From Ructibacterium gallinarum (GTDB lineage Bacteria; Bacillota; Clostridia; Monoglobales; Monoglobaceae): DNA of 64,000 nt. How positions within the stretch are numbered: position 1 is the stretch's first letter; each line of letters opens with the position of its first letter. The stretch lies in NCBI RefSeq assembly GCF_014982785.1, contig NZ_JADCKB010000004.1:1-64000 (forward strand), in the 5' to 3' direction. The notes beneath the pieces were generated by a model that saw only the letters and a program-made list of their open reading frames with translations, made no database searches and was not told the origin of the DNA. Both the position numbers and the translations under genes were made by a program. Of this stretch, positions 26,019-33,458 are shown piece after piece.

Positions 26019-29000
26019 TTATTCTACACCAAGTTTGTAAACACTTCCAATGGGCGTCATTAATTGATCATTATTCCAAACGAACGCTTTTGCACAATAA
26101 TCGTTTGAATCCTGCGGCAATCCAGTAAGTTCTACTGAGTAGTCAGTATTTACCGTCGGGTTACTGACTGGCAATGTCTTTACTCCAACCAGCGTTTGTG
26201 CGCCGTTTTCTTTCTTTTCATATACTGCAAGCACAAACATAATGGATTTTGGCATTTGTTCATTCGCTTTTGGCTCCCCTATTTTATATATTGCTGTAAG
26301 CGTTCCATCTGTCGGGAAAGCACCTTTCCCACTGAATTCGATATCATCAATAATGGAATCTTCTGCAAAAATACCATCTATCTTCATTCCGCTTAAATAA
26401 TTCCAACCATCCAGTCCGCCTGCGATCGTTACCTTTACATAAATCTCATTTTTATTGTTGCCTACAATAGTAAACGGGGTAAGATCACCTACGTTTTTCT
26501 CAACAACTCCCTGTGCGTTATTGTATGAATAAAAGCGTTTTACTGTACCCAAGCTGCTTTTAAACGCATCCAGCCCTGGTACATTATACGATTCATATTC
26601 ATCTCCTGCGCTCACTGTAATCGATGTACCTATGTTTGCTCCTACACATGGGTCTATGCTGTTTTTACCTTTAAGATCAAAGTGTATACCTTTAAAAATT
26701 TTTCCTTCGGGGGCAGTTAGTTTCAAGACAAATGCACCACTTGTCCAAAGCTGTGCGCCCTCAGCCTCTCCCGGAAAGCTAAGCCAATTTGTATTTCCAT
26801 CTCCCAAAAACATTAGCCATCGTTTTACATCTACAATTTGGCAATATTCGTTAGTCGCAGCAATTATCTCAGCATTATTTGCCGCATTTGGATCTCCATT
26901 TTGCCACATATTTCCAATCCAGTTTCTGTTGTCTACCCCGGTATAATCCATATTAACAAGTGTTTCTGTGCTGTACCGGTCGACATCTGTAAAATCCACA
27001 GGCAATTTTTCGACAATGGCAATTTCAGAAAGCCAAGCAGTCATATAATCTTCTGAATTAAAACTAAAGTTAATATAGTATTCCTTTTTTCCTTTCACTG
27101 CATCTGTTAATACCAAAGTTTCGCCATAATCATGATAATCTTTTGCATCCCGCGGATTGGTATTAATGACGCCTGGAGTGGAATCGGTAATTCTTCTGAT
27201 GTCACCAAAAGTGCTGAAATAGTTTTCGCTCTCAAACGCTCCTTCTGGCGGGAGCGATGAACCTTGAATGGCTACATAGCTACTGCCGTCATTTGAACTT
27301 ACTCCGCCGTAATATGAAATATCCAATTCCTCAAAGCCGTCAGGATTGGCGCTGGTCACTTTGTATGTAATATTTCTTACACCAGATTGCGCAATGAGCG
27401 CCAGTACACTATCGCTCTCTTTGAATGTAGCCGTGTTTCCGTTTCCAAGGCCGAGACGGTACATAACAATATTATCACTCACGCCAAGCACTTCAGTATT
27501 AGCATATTGATCTGCAGATGCTTTAATATCTGCAGAGATATTGCTAAATGCGCTTTTTCCCTGAGAAAATGCGCTCGAATCCATAGCATAAAGTGTCTTT
27601 GCCGCATATCCTTCATCCTTGATTTCCTCTCCTTGTGAAACCCGGCTGGTATTAAATATAGCACTTACGTTCATTTTTTGAATGTAACTATCCGTGGAAA
27701 AAGTTGTATCATCATAATGTATGCCATTATGATCATCTAATGGAGCGTGGATCAAATTCCCGCTCGTGATCATAAATTTTACCCAAACCTCTTTTTGATC
27801 GTCACACGTCACACTGAATGCGTCAAGTGCAGTCCCCAAATTATGTATATTTCCATCACCGTCAACATACGATGTCATTCTGTTGGCAACACCTAAATCA
27901 TATGGAGAATTCCCTATATAAGTGATGATTTGAACAGAAGAATTTTTTTCAGTCCCCACCGGCAGGGAAAGATTTCCGTCATAATCAAATCGAAGACCCT
28001 GAAACGTTTTTCCAGCCGGTGCTGTCAACTTATAAGTGACGGATGCAATCCCCCAACCTTCACCCAAGCCGACAACAGAAAGTCCTCGTTCATAAGAGCC
28101 TACCTTCACGGCCTGGAAATATGGATGTCCATCTAAAATGACCGATTGATAATCACAGTATTCGGGCGAAAGCCCTAACTGATTTGCAAAATTTACATTT
28201 CCGCCTTCCTCGACCCAGAAAAAGTTCGTTGCGTATGTATTGGTATAATCTCCTGATGCCATTACCAATGTTTCATATTTTGAACTATCAGAAAATTCTA
28301 CGGGCACCTTTTCCGTGAAAGAAATGTCCGTAAGTGATGTATCAAAAAGGTTCTCAGAAACATAACTAAAATTGATATAGTACTCTTTTCTTCCTTTGAC
28401 TTCATCAGTAAGTTTCAGCGTTTCACCATAATTAAAATAATCCGGTGTTGCATTGTCACGTTTTCCTACACTAAAATTATCCACACCAGGCTGACTGTCC
28501 GTTATTCTTCTTAAATCTGAAAATACATCAAAATATCCATCTGTACCAAATTCACCACCAGGTGCCTGATCAGACCCTTGCACTGCCAAATAGCTTATGG
28601 GATTTCCGTCCTCAACCTCAGATTCTGCACGACCAATAAACGAAACATCAAGTTCTTCAAATCCATTTGGATTACTGCTAGTAATTTTATATGTAATATT
28701 TTTAACCGTTGGATCCGGTGTACTGGAGCCTGCTGTCAAATATTTAACCGCAGCATGTTCTTTCCCTACACCGCTGTATTCGGGAGTATAATACTGCCCT
28801 TGCCATACACTAATACCATCTGATACGCCAAGAACATCCACGTTAGGATATTCTGCCGCAGAGGCTCTTAATGCTTCATCCGCTAATCCAGTGTGTACAA
28901 GATCTGCTTGATCAAGCGCATATAATACTTTTGAAGCGTATTCCTGCCCTCCTACGGCCTGACCTACAATAACTGTGGTAGTCACTGGAACCATCAGGGC

Positions 29001-29045
29001 CATACACAAAAGGACTGTTAATGCTCGTTTTAAAATTTGATACAT
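26019..29045 (-). CDS. Secreted protein with a ~440-residue internal duplication
   Basis: 1008 residues, first gene after the main promoter. Signal peptide residues 1-30. Two long repeats follow: repeat 1 (~35-475) and repeat 2 (~478-885). Matching landmarks are ASKVLYALDQ/AAKTLYAMDS, VDVLGVSDGI/TEVLGVSDNI, GFEELDVSF/GFEELDISY, RRITDSQPGV/RRITDSTPGV, and KGRKEYYINFSY/KGKKEYYINFSF. A third, smaller C-terminal beta domain ends the protein. Beta-rich with no catalytic signature and no SLH repeat of its own. Probably a two-site glycan-binding or adhesive surface protein; I do not recognise the repeat family. It precedes the SLH gene by only 29 bp. Confidence 0.75.
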   Translation of the reverse strand: MYQILKRALTVLLCMALMVPVTTTVIVGQAVGGQEYASKVLYALDQADLVHTGLADEALRASAAEYPNVDVLGVSDGISVWQGQYYTPEYSGVGKEHAAVKYLTAGSSTPDPTVKNITYKITSSNPNGFEELDVSFIGRAESEVEDGNPISYLAVQGSDQAPGGEFGTDGYFDVFSDLRRITDSQPGVDNFSVGKRDNATPDYFNYGETLKLTDEVKGRKEYYINFSYVSENLFDTSLTDISFTEKVPVEFSDSSKYETLVMASGDYTNTYATNFFWVEEGGNVNFANQLGLSPEYCDYQSVILDGHPYFQAVKVGSYERGLSVVGLGEGWGIASVTYKLTAPAGKTFQGLRFDYDGNLSLPVGTEKNSSVQIITYIGNSPYDLGVANRMTSYVDGDGNIHNLGTALDAFSVTCDDQKEVWVKFMITSGNLIHAPLDDHNGIHYDDTTFSTDSYIQKMNVSAIFNTSRVSQGEEIKDEGYAAKTLYAMDSSAFSQGKSAFSNISADIKASADQYANTEVLGVSDNIVMYRLGLGNGNTATFKESDSVLALIAQSGVRNITYKVTSANPDGFEELDISYYGGVSSNDGSSYVAIQGSSLPPEGAFESENYFSTFGDIRRITDSTPGVINTNPRDAKDYHDYGETLVLTDAVKGKKEYYINFSFNSEDYMTAWLSEIAIVEKLPVDFTDVDRYSTETLVNMDYTGVDNRNWIGNMWQNGDPNAANNAEIIAATNEYCQIVDVKRWLMFLGDGNTNWLSFPGEAEGAQLWTSGAFVLKLTAPEGKIFKGIHFDLKGKNSIDPCVGANIGTSITVSAGDEYESYNVPGLDAFKSSLGTVKRFYSYNNAQGVVEKNVGDLTPFTIVGNNKNEIYVKVTIAGGLDGWNYLSGMKIDGIFAEDSIIDDIEFSGKGAFPTDGTLTAIYKIGEPKANEQMPKSIMFVLAVYEKKENGAQTLVGVKTLPVSNPTVNTDYSVELTGLPQDSNDYCAKAFVWNNDQLMTPIGSVYKLGVE

Positions 29046-29203
29046 ACAATTTCCTCCTTTTTAGCATTTTTTCCGTTCTGCTTTTTTGTGTTTTTGTACA
29101 TCAATTCTTACTTCGTTTTCATTAATGATTAAGCATTTTAACAGATATTTTTCGGTTTTTAAAAAACGAATTATAAAATGTGCACAAAATTACCTCTTTG
29201 ATT

Positions 29204-29232
29204 ATTTTACTCCATATTTATATTTATCACAA
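29204..29232 (-). promoter_or_regulatory. Main operon promoter
   Basis: On the minus strand TTGTGA (29227-29232), 17 bases, TAAAAT (29204-29209). It lies ~160 bp upstream of the 1008-residue protein and directly after the terminator of the GH36 gene. The weak -35 is what one expects for an activator-dependent promoter. Confidence 0.65.
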
Positions 29233-29234
29233 TC

Positions 29235-29268
29235 TCATTTATAGACACAAATATGTCATTTTTAGACA
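29235..29268 (-). promoter_or_regulatory. Two-turn direct repeat, probable AraC-type binding site
   Basis: Plus-strand copies TCATTTATAGACA (29235-29247) and TCATTTTTAGACA (29256-29268) match at 12 of 13 positions and are offset by 21 bp, two helical turns. On the transcribed (minus) strand they read TGTCTAAAAATGA and TGTCTATAAATGA, ending two bases from the -35. This geometry is typical of AraC-family activator sites. Confidence 0.6.
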
Positions 29269-29310
29269 TCTTTTTTTGCTGCAAAATACAGACAAGGTAA
29301 AAAATGCCAT

Positions 29311-29352
29311 AAAAAAACTGCTTCGGTAGATGATGAACATTACCGAAACAGT
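29311..29352 (-). terminator. Rho-independent terminator of the GH36 gene
   Basis: Stem ACTGCTTCGGTA (29317-29328) with TACCGAAACAGT (29341-29352), followed on the minus strand by TTTTTTT. It lies 13 bp after the GH36-like stop and separates that gene from the main operon promoter. Confidence 0.85.
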
Positions 29353-29365
29353 CTTCATAAAACAA

Positions 29366-31183
29366 TTATGATAGTGCCGAAACACAGATTTCATTTCTGC
29401 CGTCTACCGAAATATATTTATTTAAATCTCCCACATGTATCTTTCCATCCTCTACAGGGTAAAAATTTAAAATTTCTGCGTCAAAACCATCAATTTCTAA
29501 TGTCAAAGGTAAAACAGAATAGAATTTCTTCCCAAAAAAGCCATATGCTACATATTCTCCTTCCCATCCTTCTGAATAAATAGTTGTACTTTTTTTCTCA
29601 TGCGTAAGATTAAATACCGCCATAACATATCCATTCCCTTTTTTATTGCATAATCTGAGTATACCAGTTTTCGAGTCTTCAAATAAATTTTCTATTGCAG
29701 GCAAGGCACAGTCATCACACAAGATCACATTTCCATCTTTATCAAGGAATGGAGCAATATATGTATCACAGGTCTTTCCTACTTCATCGCTTAAATATAT
29801 TGGTCCTCCGCTGATTGCTCTTAACACGCTGCTAATTTTTGCCGTCACATCGTAACTTTGCCACATGTCATAGTCACAATAAAATAGCTGACTATGAAAT
29901 ACTGCATTATACGCATTTTGCATAATATGAGTAATAAAGCTTTCCGGATTCTGCGGATAGAAATCATCGCTGTTCCTTGAAAGAGAAGTATATGGACGGT
30001 GATGAACATTAATATTATTCATTGCCATACAATTTATGACATTTCCTTCAAAACAATCGTGAACTGCCTGATCTGCCGCTATCTGCAGACTACGGCAAAT
30101 TGAGATACAATCCTTTTTTCCACTGTAAAATTCAAGAGAATTTCCCTGGCCATCAATTTTTACAAAGTCAATTCCCTGTTCCTTTAAATATTTATACCAG
30201 TCGCAGAAAAAATCATATGCCTTTTCACCATCAGGAAGAAACAAGCCTGAATTTGTTTCCGTCAAACGATCCTTTTGTGCGTAATATAACTCACTGTCCT
30301 TCGCAATACCAAACCAATATCCGGTCAGTGCGTGCCAAACACCAACCTGCTCGACGCCATATTCCCGCTTCATTTTTTCTATACATGATTTTAATCCATT
30401 GGGGAATTTTTTTCTATCTTCCTGAAACGATTTAAGCGCAATCCGCTCATCATCGGAATATTGCATCCAACCATCATCAATGACGACCCACTTAATCGGA
30501 ATCTTTTTCTGCTGAAATTCATCCAGTTTTTTAAAAATAGATCTTTCGTCAACATCTCGATAAAACGCATTCCATGTACACCAACCAAGCCCTTGATACA
30601 TGGGATCCAAGCTTTTTTCAGTTCGAAGATGGGTTTTAATCAATTTGTTTTCACTAGCATATTGATAGGCTTTTTTAACCGCATCGTATGGATTTTCTGC
30701 TGCGGCAAGCACAGCAAATGTGCCATTTAAATCTATTGCCCCATCATAGTATTTGGATAGACAAAACCGCAGCGTGCCTTTTTCTTCCGATCCCATAAGC
30801 GTCACATTAAAGTCATCATTGATAATTGGGAGTATCACTATATATTCTCCGTTTATCTTCAAAAGCATGTTTTGTATATTATCCGGAATCTTACTTAAAT
30901 CCTTTTCAAAGCAAGGCATTGACCAAAACGGATTATATTGCTGACGGGCAAGCAGGCCATCTATTTGTCCCTCCAGGGCAATGTCAATCCAAACCCCCTT
31001 CTGCTCATCAATAATCCGGGCGTATACGTGAGGAAATTGTACTAAATGTAAATCAACCGACAATATTGTAATCTTTCCTTCCGTTTTTCTTGTAACTTTT
31101 CCTTCAAAAAAATCTTTTTTTTCATTCTCATTTTTTCTTCCATCACGTCTAAAATTCACACATATTTTTTCAGATAAAATCAT
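29366..31183 (-). CDS. GH36-like alpha-galactosidase (Sip1/raffinose-synthase type)
   Basis: 605 residues from the ATG at 31183, preceded by AAGGGAAG; an in-frame ATG at 31216 has no site. The catalytic barrel shows LGWCTWNAFY (199-208), WVVIDDGW (232-239), FVKIDGQGN (340-348; nucleophile D344) and RNSDDFYP (403-410; acid/base D406), the pattern of the raffinose-synthase/Sip1 branch of clan GH-D. No signal peptide, so it works on imported sugars. Unlike plant raffinose synthases, bacterial members are usually hydrolases. It is transcribed alone, with promoter and terminator, at the head of the sugar locus. Confidence 0.85.
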   Translation of the reverse strand: MILSEKICVNFRRDGRKNENEKKDFFEGKVTRKTEGKITILSVDLHLVQFPHVYARIIDEQKGVWIDIALEGQIDGLLARQQYNPFWSMPCFEKDLSKIPDNIQNMLLKINGEYIVILPIINDDFNVTLMGSEEKGTLRFCLSKYYDGAIDLNGTFAVLAAAENPYDAVKKAYQYASENKLIKTHLRTEKSLDPMYQGLGWCTWNAFYRDVDERSIFKKLDEFQQKKIPIKWVVIDDGWMQYSDDERIALKSFQEDRKKFPNGLKSCIEKMKREYGVEQVGVWHALTGYWFGIAKDSELYYAQKDRLTETNSGLFLPDGEKAYDFFCDWYKYLKEQGIDFVKIDGQGNSLEFYSGKKDCISICRSLQIAADQAVHDCFEGNVINCMAMNNINVHHRPYTSLSRNSDDFYPQNPESFITHIMQNAYNAVFHSQLFYCDYDMWQSYDVTAKISSVLRAISGGPIYLSDEVGKTCDTYIAPFLDKDGNVILCDDCALPAIENLFEDSKTGILRLCNKKGNGYVMAVFNLTHEKKSTTIYSEGWEGEYVAYGFFGKKFYSVLPLTLEIDGFDAEILNFYPVEDGKIHVGDLNKYISVDGRNEICVSALS

Positions 31184-31217
31184 TTTTTCACTTCCCTTAT
31201 TAAATATACTTAGCATT

Positions 31218-31246
31218 ATTGTAGCATATCAAAAAAGGGATTACAA
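31218..31246 (-). promoter_or_regulatory. Promoter of the GH36 gene with tandem 10-mer
   Basis: On the minus strand TTGTAA (31241-31246), 17 bases, TACAAT (31218-31223), about 35 bp before the start codon. Just upstream of the -35, plus strand 31250-31269 holds two tandem 10-mers, CAACTTGGGA and CAACTTGGAT, which may be an operator. The second copy overlaps the inferred IS left end. Confidence 0.6.
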
Positions 31247-31341
31247 TGGCAACTTGGGACAACTTGGATCAACGCTAAAAAAGTAGACACAAAGATATAA
31301 TATACAATATAATAAACAAGACACAAAAAAGGAGAGATACT

Positions 31342-31644
31342 ATGGGGACAAACAATGATACAAAATATGACAAAAATTTTAAAAAATCACTCTTCTCACC
31401 CCACCATAACGGGAAAACCCAGACTCCCAACTTTGTAAAGAATACGGCGTTTTCCAATCCGCTTTAGGCAAATGTATAAAACAATATTCCACTGCCCTGG
31501 TCGATGATGGCCAAGTTCTTACCGCAAAACAGGTGAAAGAACTTCAAAAATGCAATGCACAGTTCGAGGAGGAAAATTTCATATTAAAAAAGCGATTTCC
31601 ATCTTCGCGCCACACTCACACAACGATTCGATGCTGTTCATAAG
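31342..31644 (+). pseudogene. IS3-family orfA, frameshifted
   Basis: ATG at 31342 with the site AGGAGAG opens MGTNNDTKYDKNFKKS, typical of IS150-group OrfA, but the frame ends at TAG (31465-31467). The rest of OrfA (QLCKEYG ... ALGKCIKQYST ... DDGQVLTAKQVKELQK ... EENFILKK) continues in another frame from about 31430, so a small insertion or deletion lies near 31425-31433. A run of six A before GCG (31584-31589) then breaks the expected ILKKA end; it could be a programmed slippage site or a second mutation. OrfA would normally supply the DNA-binding helix-turn-helix. Confidence 0.75.
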
Positions 31645-32493
31645 CTTCGGTTCCAGCATAGCATAAAAACGCTTTGCCGGGTTCTGCAGATTAACAGAAG
31701 TACTTACTATAAGCATTTCTCCCCCGCCCCTGCTCCCCGTGTAAAGGAGAATCAACACATTGCTTCTTTGATCCTCCATATTTATGCTGACTACCATAAA
31801 CGGCTTGGCACATATCAAACTACTGTTGTCCTGCTGCGTGACTATGGCATACCCGTCAGCGTCCATCCAGTGTACCGCCTGATGAAATCTTTGCAGTTAC
31901 CCAAAATGTCTACCGATAAACCTACTGTTCACCGTGTGGCTTCCCATGACCCTTCCTGCTTAAACCTCTTGCAGCAGCAGTTCCAACAGAAAGCACCGAA
32001 CCTCGTATGGGTCAGTGACATTACCTATATCAAGATCAAGACCGACGGAAAATGGTATTATCTTTGTATTGTAATGGATCTGTTTTCCAGGAAAGTTATC
32101 GCATGGCATATTTCTGCAAAACCGGATGTAGAATTGGTTATTGCCACATTCAAAAAGGCTTATGAAAAAAGAAAGGCTCCTTATGGGCTTATGTTCCATT
32201 CCGACCGCAACGCCCTGTACACCGCCTTTGCTTTCCGGCAGCTTCTGGATTCTCTTGATGTTGTACAATCTTTTTCTAAAAAAGGGTTCCCCTTTGACAA
32301 TGCCTGCTGTGAATGTTTCTTTAAGCATCTCAAGAAAGAGGAAACAGACCGCAAAATCTACCATTCTCTACAGGAACTCCAGCTTTCTGTTTTTGAATAT
32401 ATTGAGGGCTTCTACAATTCCAGACGTCCTCATGGCTCTCTTGGCATGCTTACTCCCAATCAGGCTGAACTGTTATACTGTAAGCAGGCCTAA
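31588..32493 (+). CDS. IS3-family transposase orfB (DDE integrase), no normal start
   Basis: The frame is open from 31588 to 32493 and encodes the full OrfB pattern: RFDAVHKLRFQHSIKTLCRV, INRSTYYKHFS, IYADYHKRLGTYQ, then the rve core with D in WVSDITYI, D in MFHSDRNALY and E in NACCECFFKHLKKEE. The ending NSRRPHGSLGMLTPNQ is typical. The first ATG is at 31768, inside the conserved part, so production would need frameshifting from orfA, which is itself broken. HSDRNALY is an unusual form of the common HSDRGSQY. Probably inactive, though the catalytic triad is preserved. Confidence 0.75.
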   Translation, partial: KSDFHLRATLTQRFDAVHKLRFQHSIKTLCRVLQINRSTYYKHFSPAPAPRVKENQHIASLILHIYADYHKRLGTYQTTVVLLRDYGIPVSVHPVYRLMKSLQLPKMSTDKPTVHRVASHDPSCLNLLQQQFQQKAPNLVWVSDITYIKIKTDGKWYYLCIVMDLFSRKVIAWHISAKPDVELVIATFKKAYEKRKAPYGLMFHSDRNALYTAFAFRQLLDSLDVVQSFSKKGFPFDNACCECFFKHLKKEETDRKIYHSLQELQLSVFEYIEGFYNSRRPHGSLGMLTPNQAELLYCKQA

Positions 32494-32657
32494 ACTCCCC
32501 CTATCCTATTTTCCTCATTCCTCTTTCTACTTTTTTGACTATAGTCCACTATGTAAGAAAAGCCATTCAGTTTTATGAAGAATACCAGGATAAAAGACGT
32601 AAAAATTTTAATGAGTAAAGATACAATATTAACGATCAAACCAAATAATAAACAAAA

Positions 32658-32689
32658 AAGAGATAGGCTCGTCAAAAAGCCTATCTCTT
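32658..32689 (-). terminator. Terminator downstream of the tRNA cluster
   Basis: Stem AAGAGATAGGCT / AGCCTATCTCTT (12 bp) around CGTCAAAA, followed on the minus strand by TTTTTTG. It lies about 90 bp past tRNA-Lys. Confidence 0.7.
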
Positions 32690-32730
32690 GCAATACGTCG
32701 TATTTACTAAGTTTTCGGTAAAAGCAAAAC

Positions 32731-32755
32731 CCCCGAAGTAACAATATACTCGGGG
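32731..32755 (-). terminator. Short terminator downstream of tRNA-Lys
   Basis: CCCCGA...TCGGGG stem with A-rich and T-rich flanks on both sides, so it can work in either direction. It is the first hairpin after the tRNA cluster on the minus strand, followed there by GTTTTGCTTTT. Confidence 0.65.
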
Positions 32756-32774
32756 ATTTTGTTTATTATTAAAT

Positions 32775-32850
32775 TGGTGACCCATCGGAGATTCGAACTC
32801 CGGACACCTTGATTAAAAGTCAAGTGCTCTGCCAACTGAGCTAATGGGTC
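32775..32850 (-). tRNA. tRNA-Lys (TTT)
   Basis: 76 bases with encoded CCA. The minus strand reads GACCCATTAGCTCAGTTGGC at the 5' end; the anticodon loop is CTTTTAA (anticodon TTT), and the T-loop is GTTCGAATC. Last gene of a five-tRNA operon. Confidence 0.96.
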
Positions 32851-32871
32851 TTATTAAATTTTAAAAGAAAA

Positions 32872-32946
32872 TGGCTGGGCTGGCAGGATTCGAACCTACG
32901 AATGCAGCAGTCAAAGTGCTGTGTCTTACCGCTTGACGACAGCCCA
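32872..32946 (-). tRNA. tRNA-Gln (TTG)
   Basis: 75 bases with encoded CCA. The 5' end is TGGGCTGTCGTCAAGCGGT; anticodon stem-loop CAGCA-CTTTGAC-TGCTG gives anticodon TTG. The unpaired-type U1-A72 end is typical of tRNA-Gln. Confidence 0.95.
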
Positions 32947-32955
32947 ATATTTAAA

Positions 32956-33033
32956 TGGGGTGGGTAAAGGGAATTGAACCCTTGGCCTCCAGAGCCACAA
33001 TCTGGCGCTCTAGCCAACTGAGCTATACCCACC
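32956..33033 (-). tRNA. tRNA-His (GTG)
   Basis: 78 bases including the extra 5' G (position -1 at 33033), which pairs with C73 and identifies histidine tRNA. Anticodon stem-loop CCAGA-TTGTGGC-TCTGG, anticodon GTG. CCA is encoded. Confidence 0.95.
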
Positions 33034-33042
33034 ATATGGGTT

Positions 33043-33119
<77 letters not shown>

Positions 33120-33153
33120 ACAATTGCCTAAGCCGACCATTTTTAAAAATAAT

Positions 33154-33227
33154 TGGAGCGGGTGATGGGAATCGAACCCACGCAATCAGCTTGGAAGGCT
33201 GAGATTCTACCATTGAACTACACCCGC
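33154..33227 (-). tRNA. tRNA-Gly (TCC)
   Basis: 74 bases with encoded CCA. The 5' end is GCGGGTGTAGTTCAATGGT; anticodon stem-loop TCAGC-CTTCCAA-GCTGA gives anticodon TCC. First gene of the cluster. Confidence 0.95.
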
Positions 33228-33248
33228 TCATCTTAACGCGACCTTGTT

Positions 33249-33277
33249 ATTATACCAGCTATCCCTTATTTTGTCAA
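33249..33277 (-). promoter_or_regulatory. Consensus promoter of the tRNA cluster
   Basis: On the minus strand TTGACA (33272-33277), 17 bases, TATAAT (33249-33254): a perfect sigma-A promoter, 21 bp upstream of tRNA-Gly. Confidence 0.9.
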
Positions 33278-33390
33278 CACTTTTTTTTAATTTTTTTCAT
33301 TTTTCTTTGTTCATAAAATCTTTCTCAACAAACACACGAAAACATCAGATATCAAAGGCATAAACATACTACCAAGTCTGCTATAGCAAA

Positions 33391-33419
33391 GAAACGTATG
33401 GAAGTAATCCATACGTTTC
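33391..33419 (-). terminator. Terminator of htrA
   Basis: Perfect 11-bp stem GAAACGTATGG / CCATACGTTTC, followed on the minus strand by TTTGC. It lies 40 bp after the HtrA stop. The T-tract is short. Confidence 0.65.
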
Positions 33420-33458
33420 CTGCACGTAGCGTTTTAACTACATCTATTACTTTACAAC

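Larger units (their letters stand above)
31265..32548 (+). mobile_element. IS3-family (IS150-like) insertion sequence, degraded
   Basis: The ends carry related inverted repeats: left TGGATCAACGCTAAAAAAGT from 31265 and, on the opposite strand, TGGACTATAGTCAAAAAAGT from 32548. The best-conserved part is AAAAAAGTAGA. Inside are a broken orfA and an orfB with a DDE domain. No clear target duplication was found (ACT on the left, CTA on the right), so the tips may be off by a few bases. It sits between the sugar locus and the tRNA cluster. Confidence 0.75.

Noticed and set aside
31579-31866. 95-residue minus-strand frame inside the IS
   Set aside because: Shadow of the transposase orfB, which explains the sequence fully.
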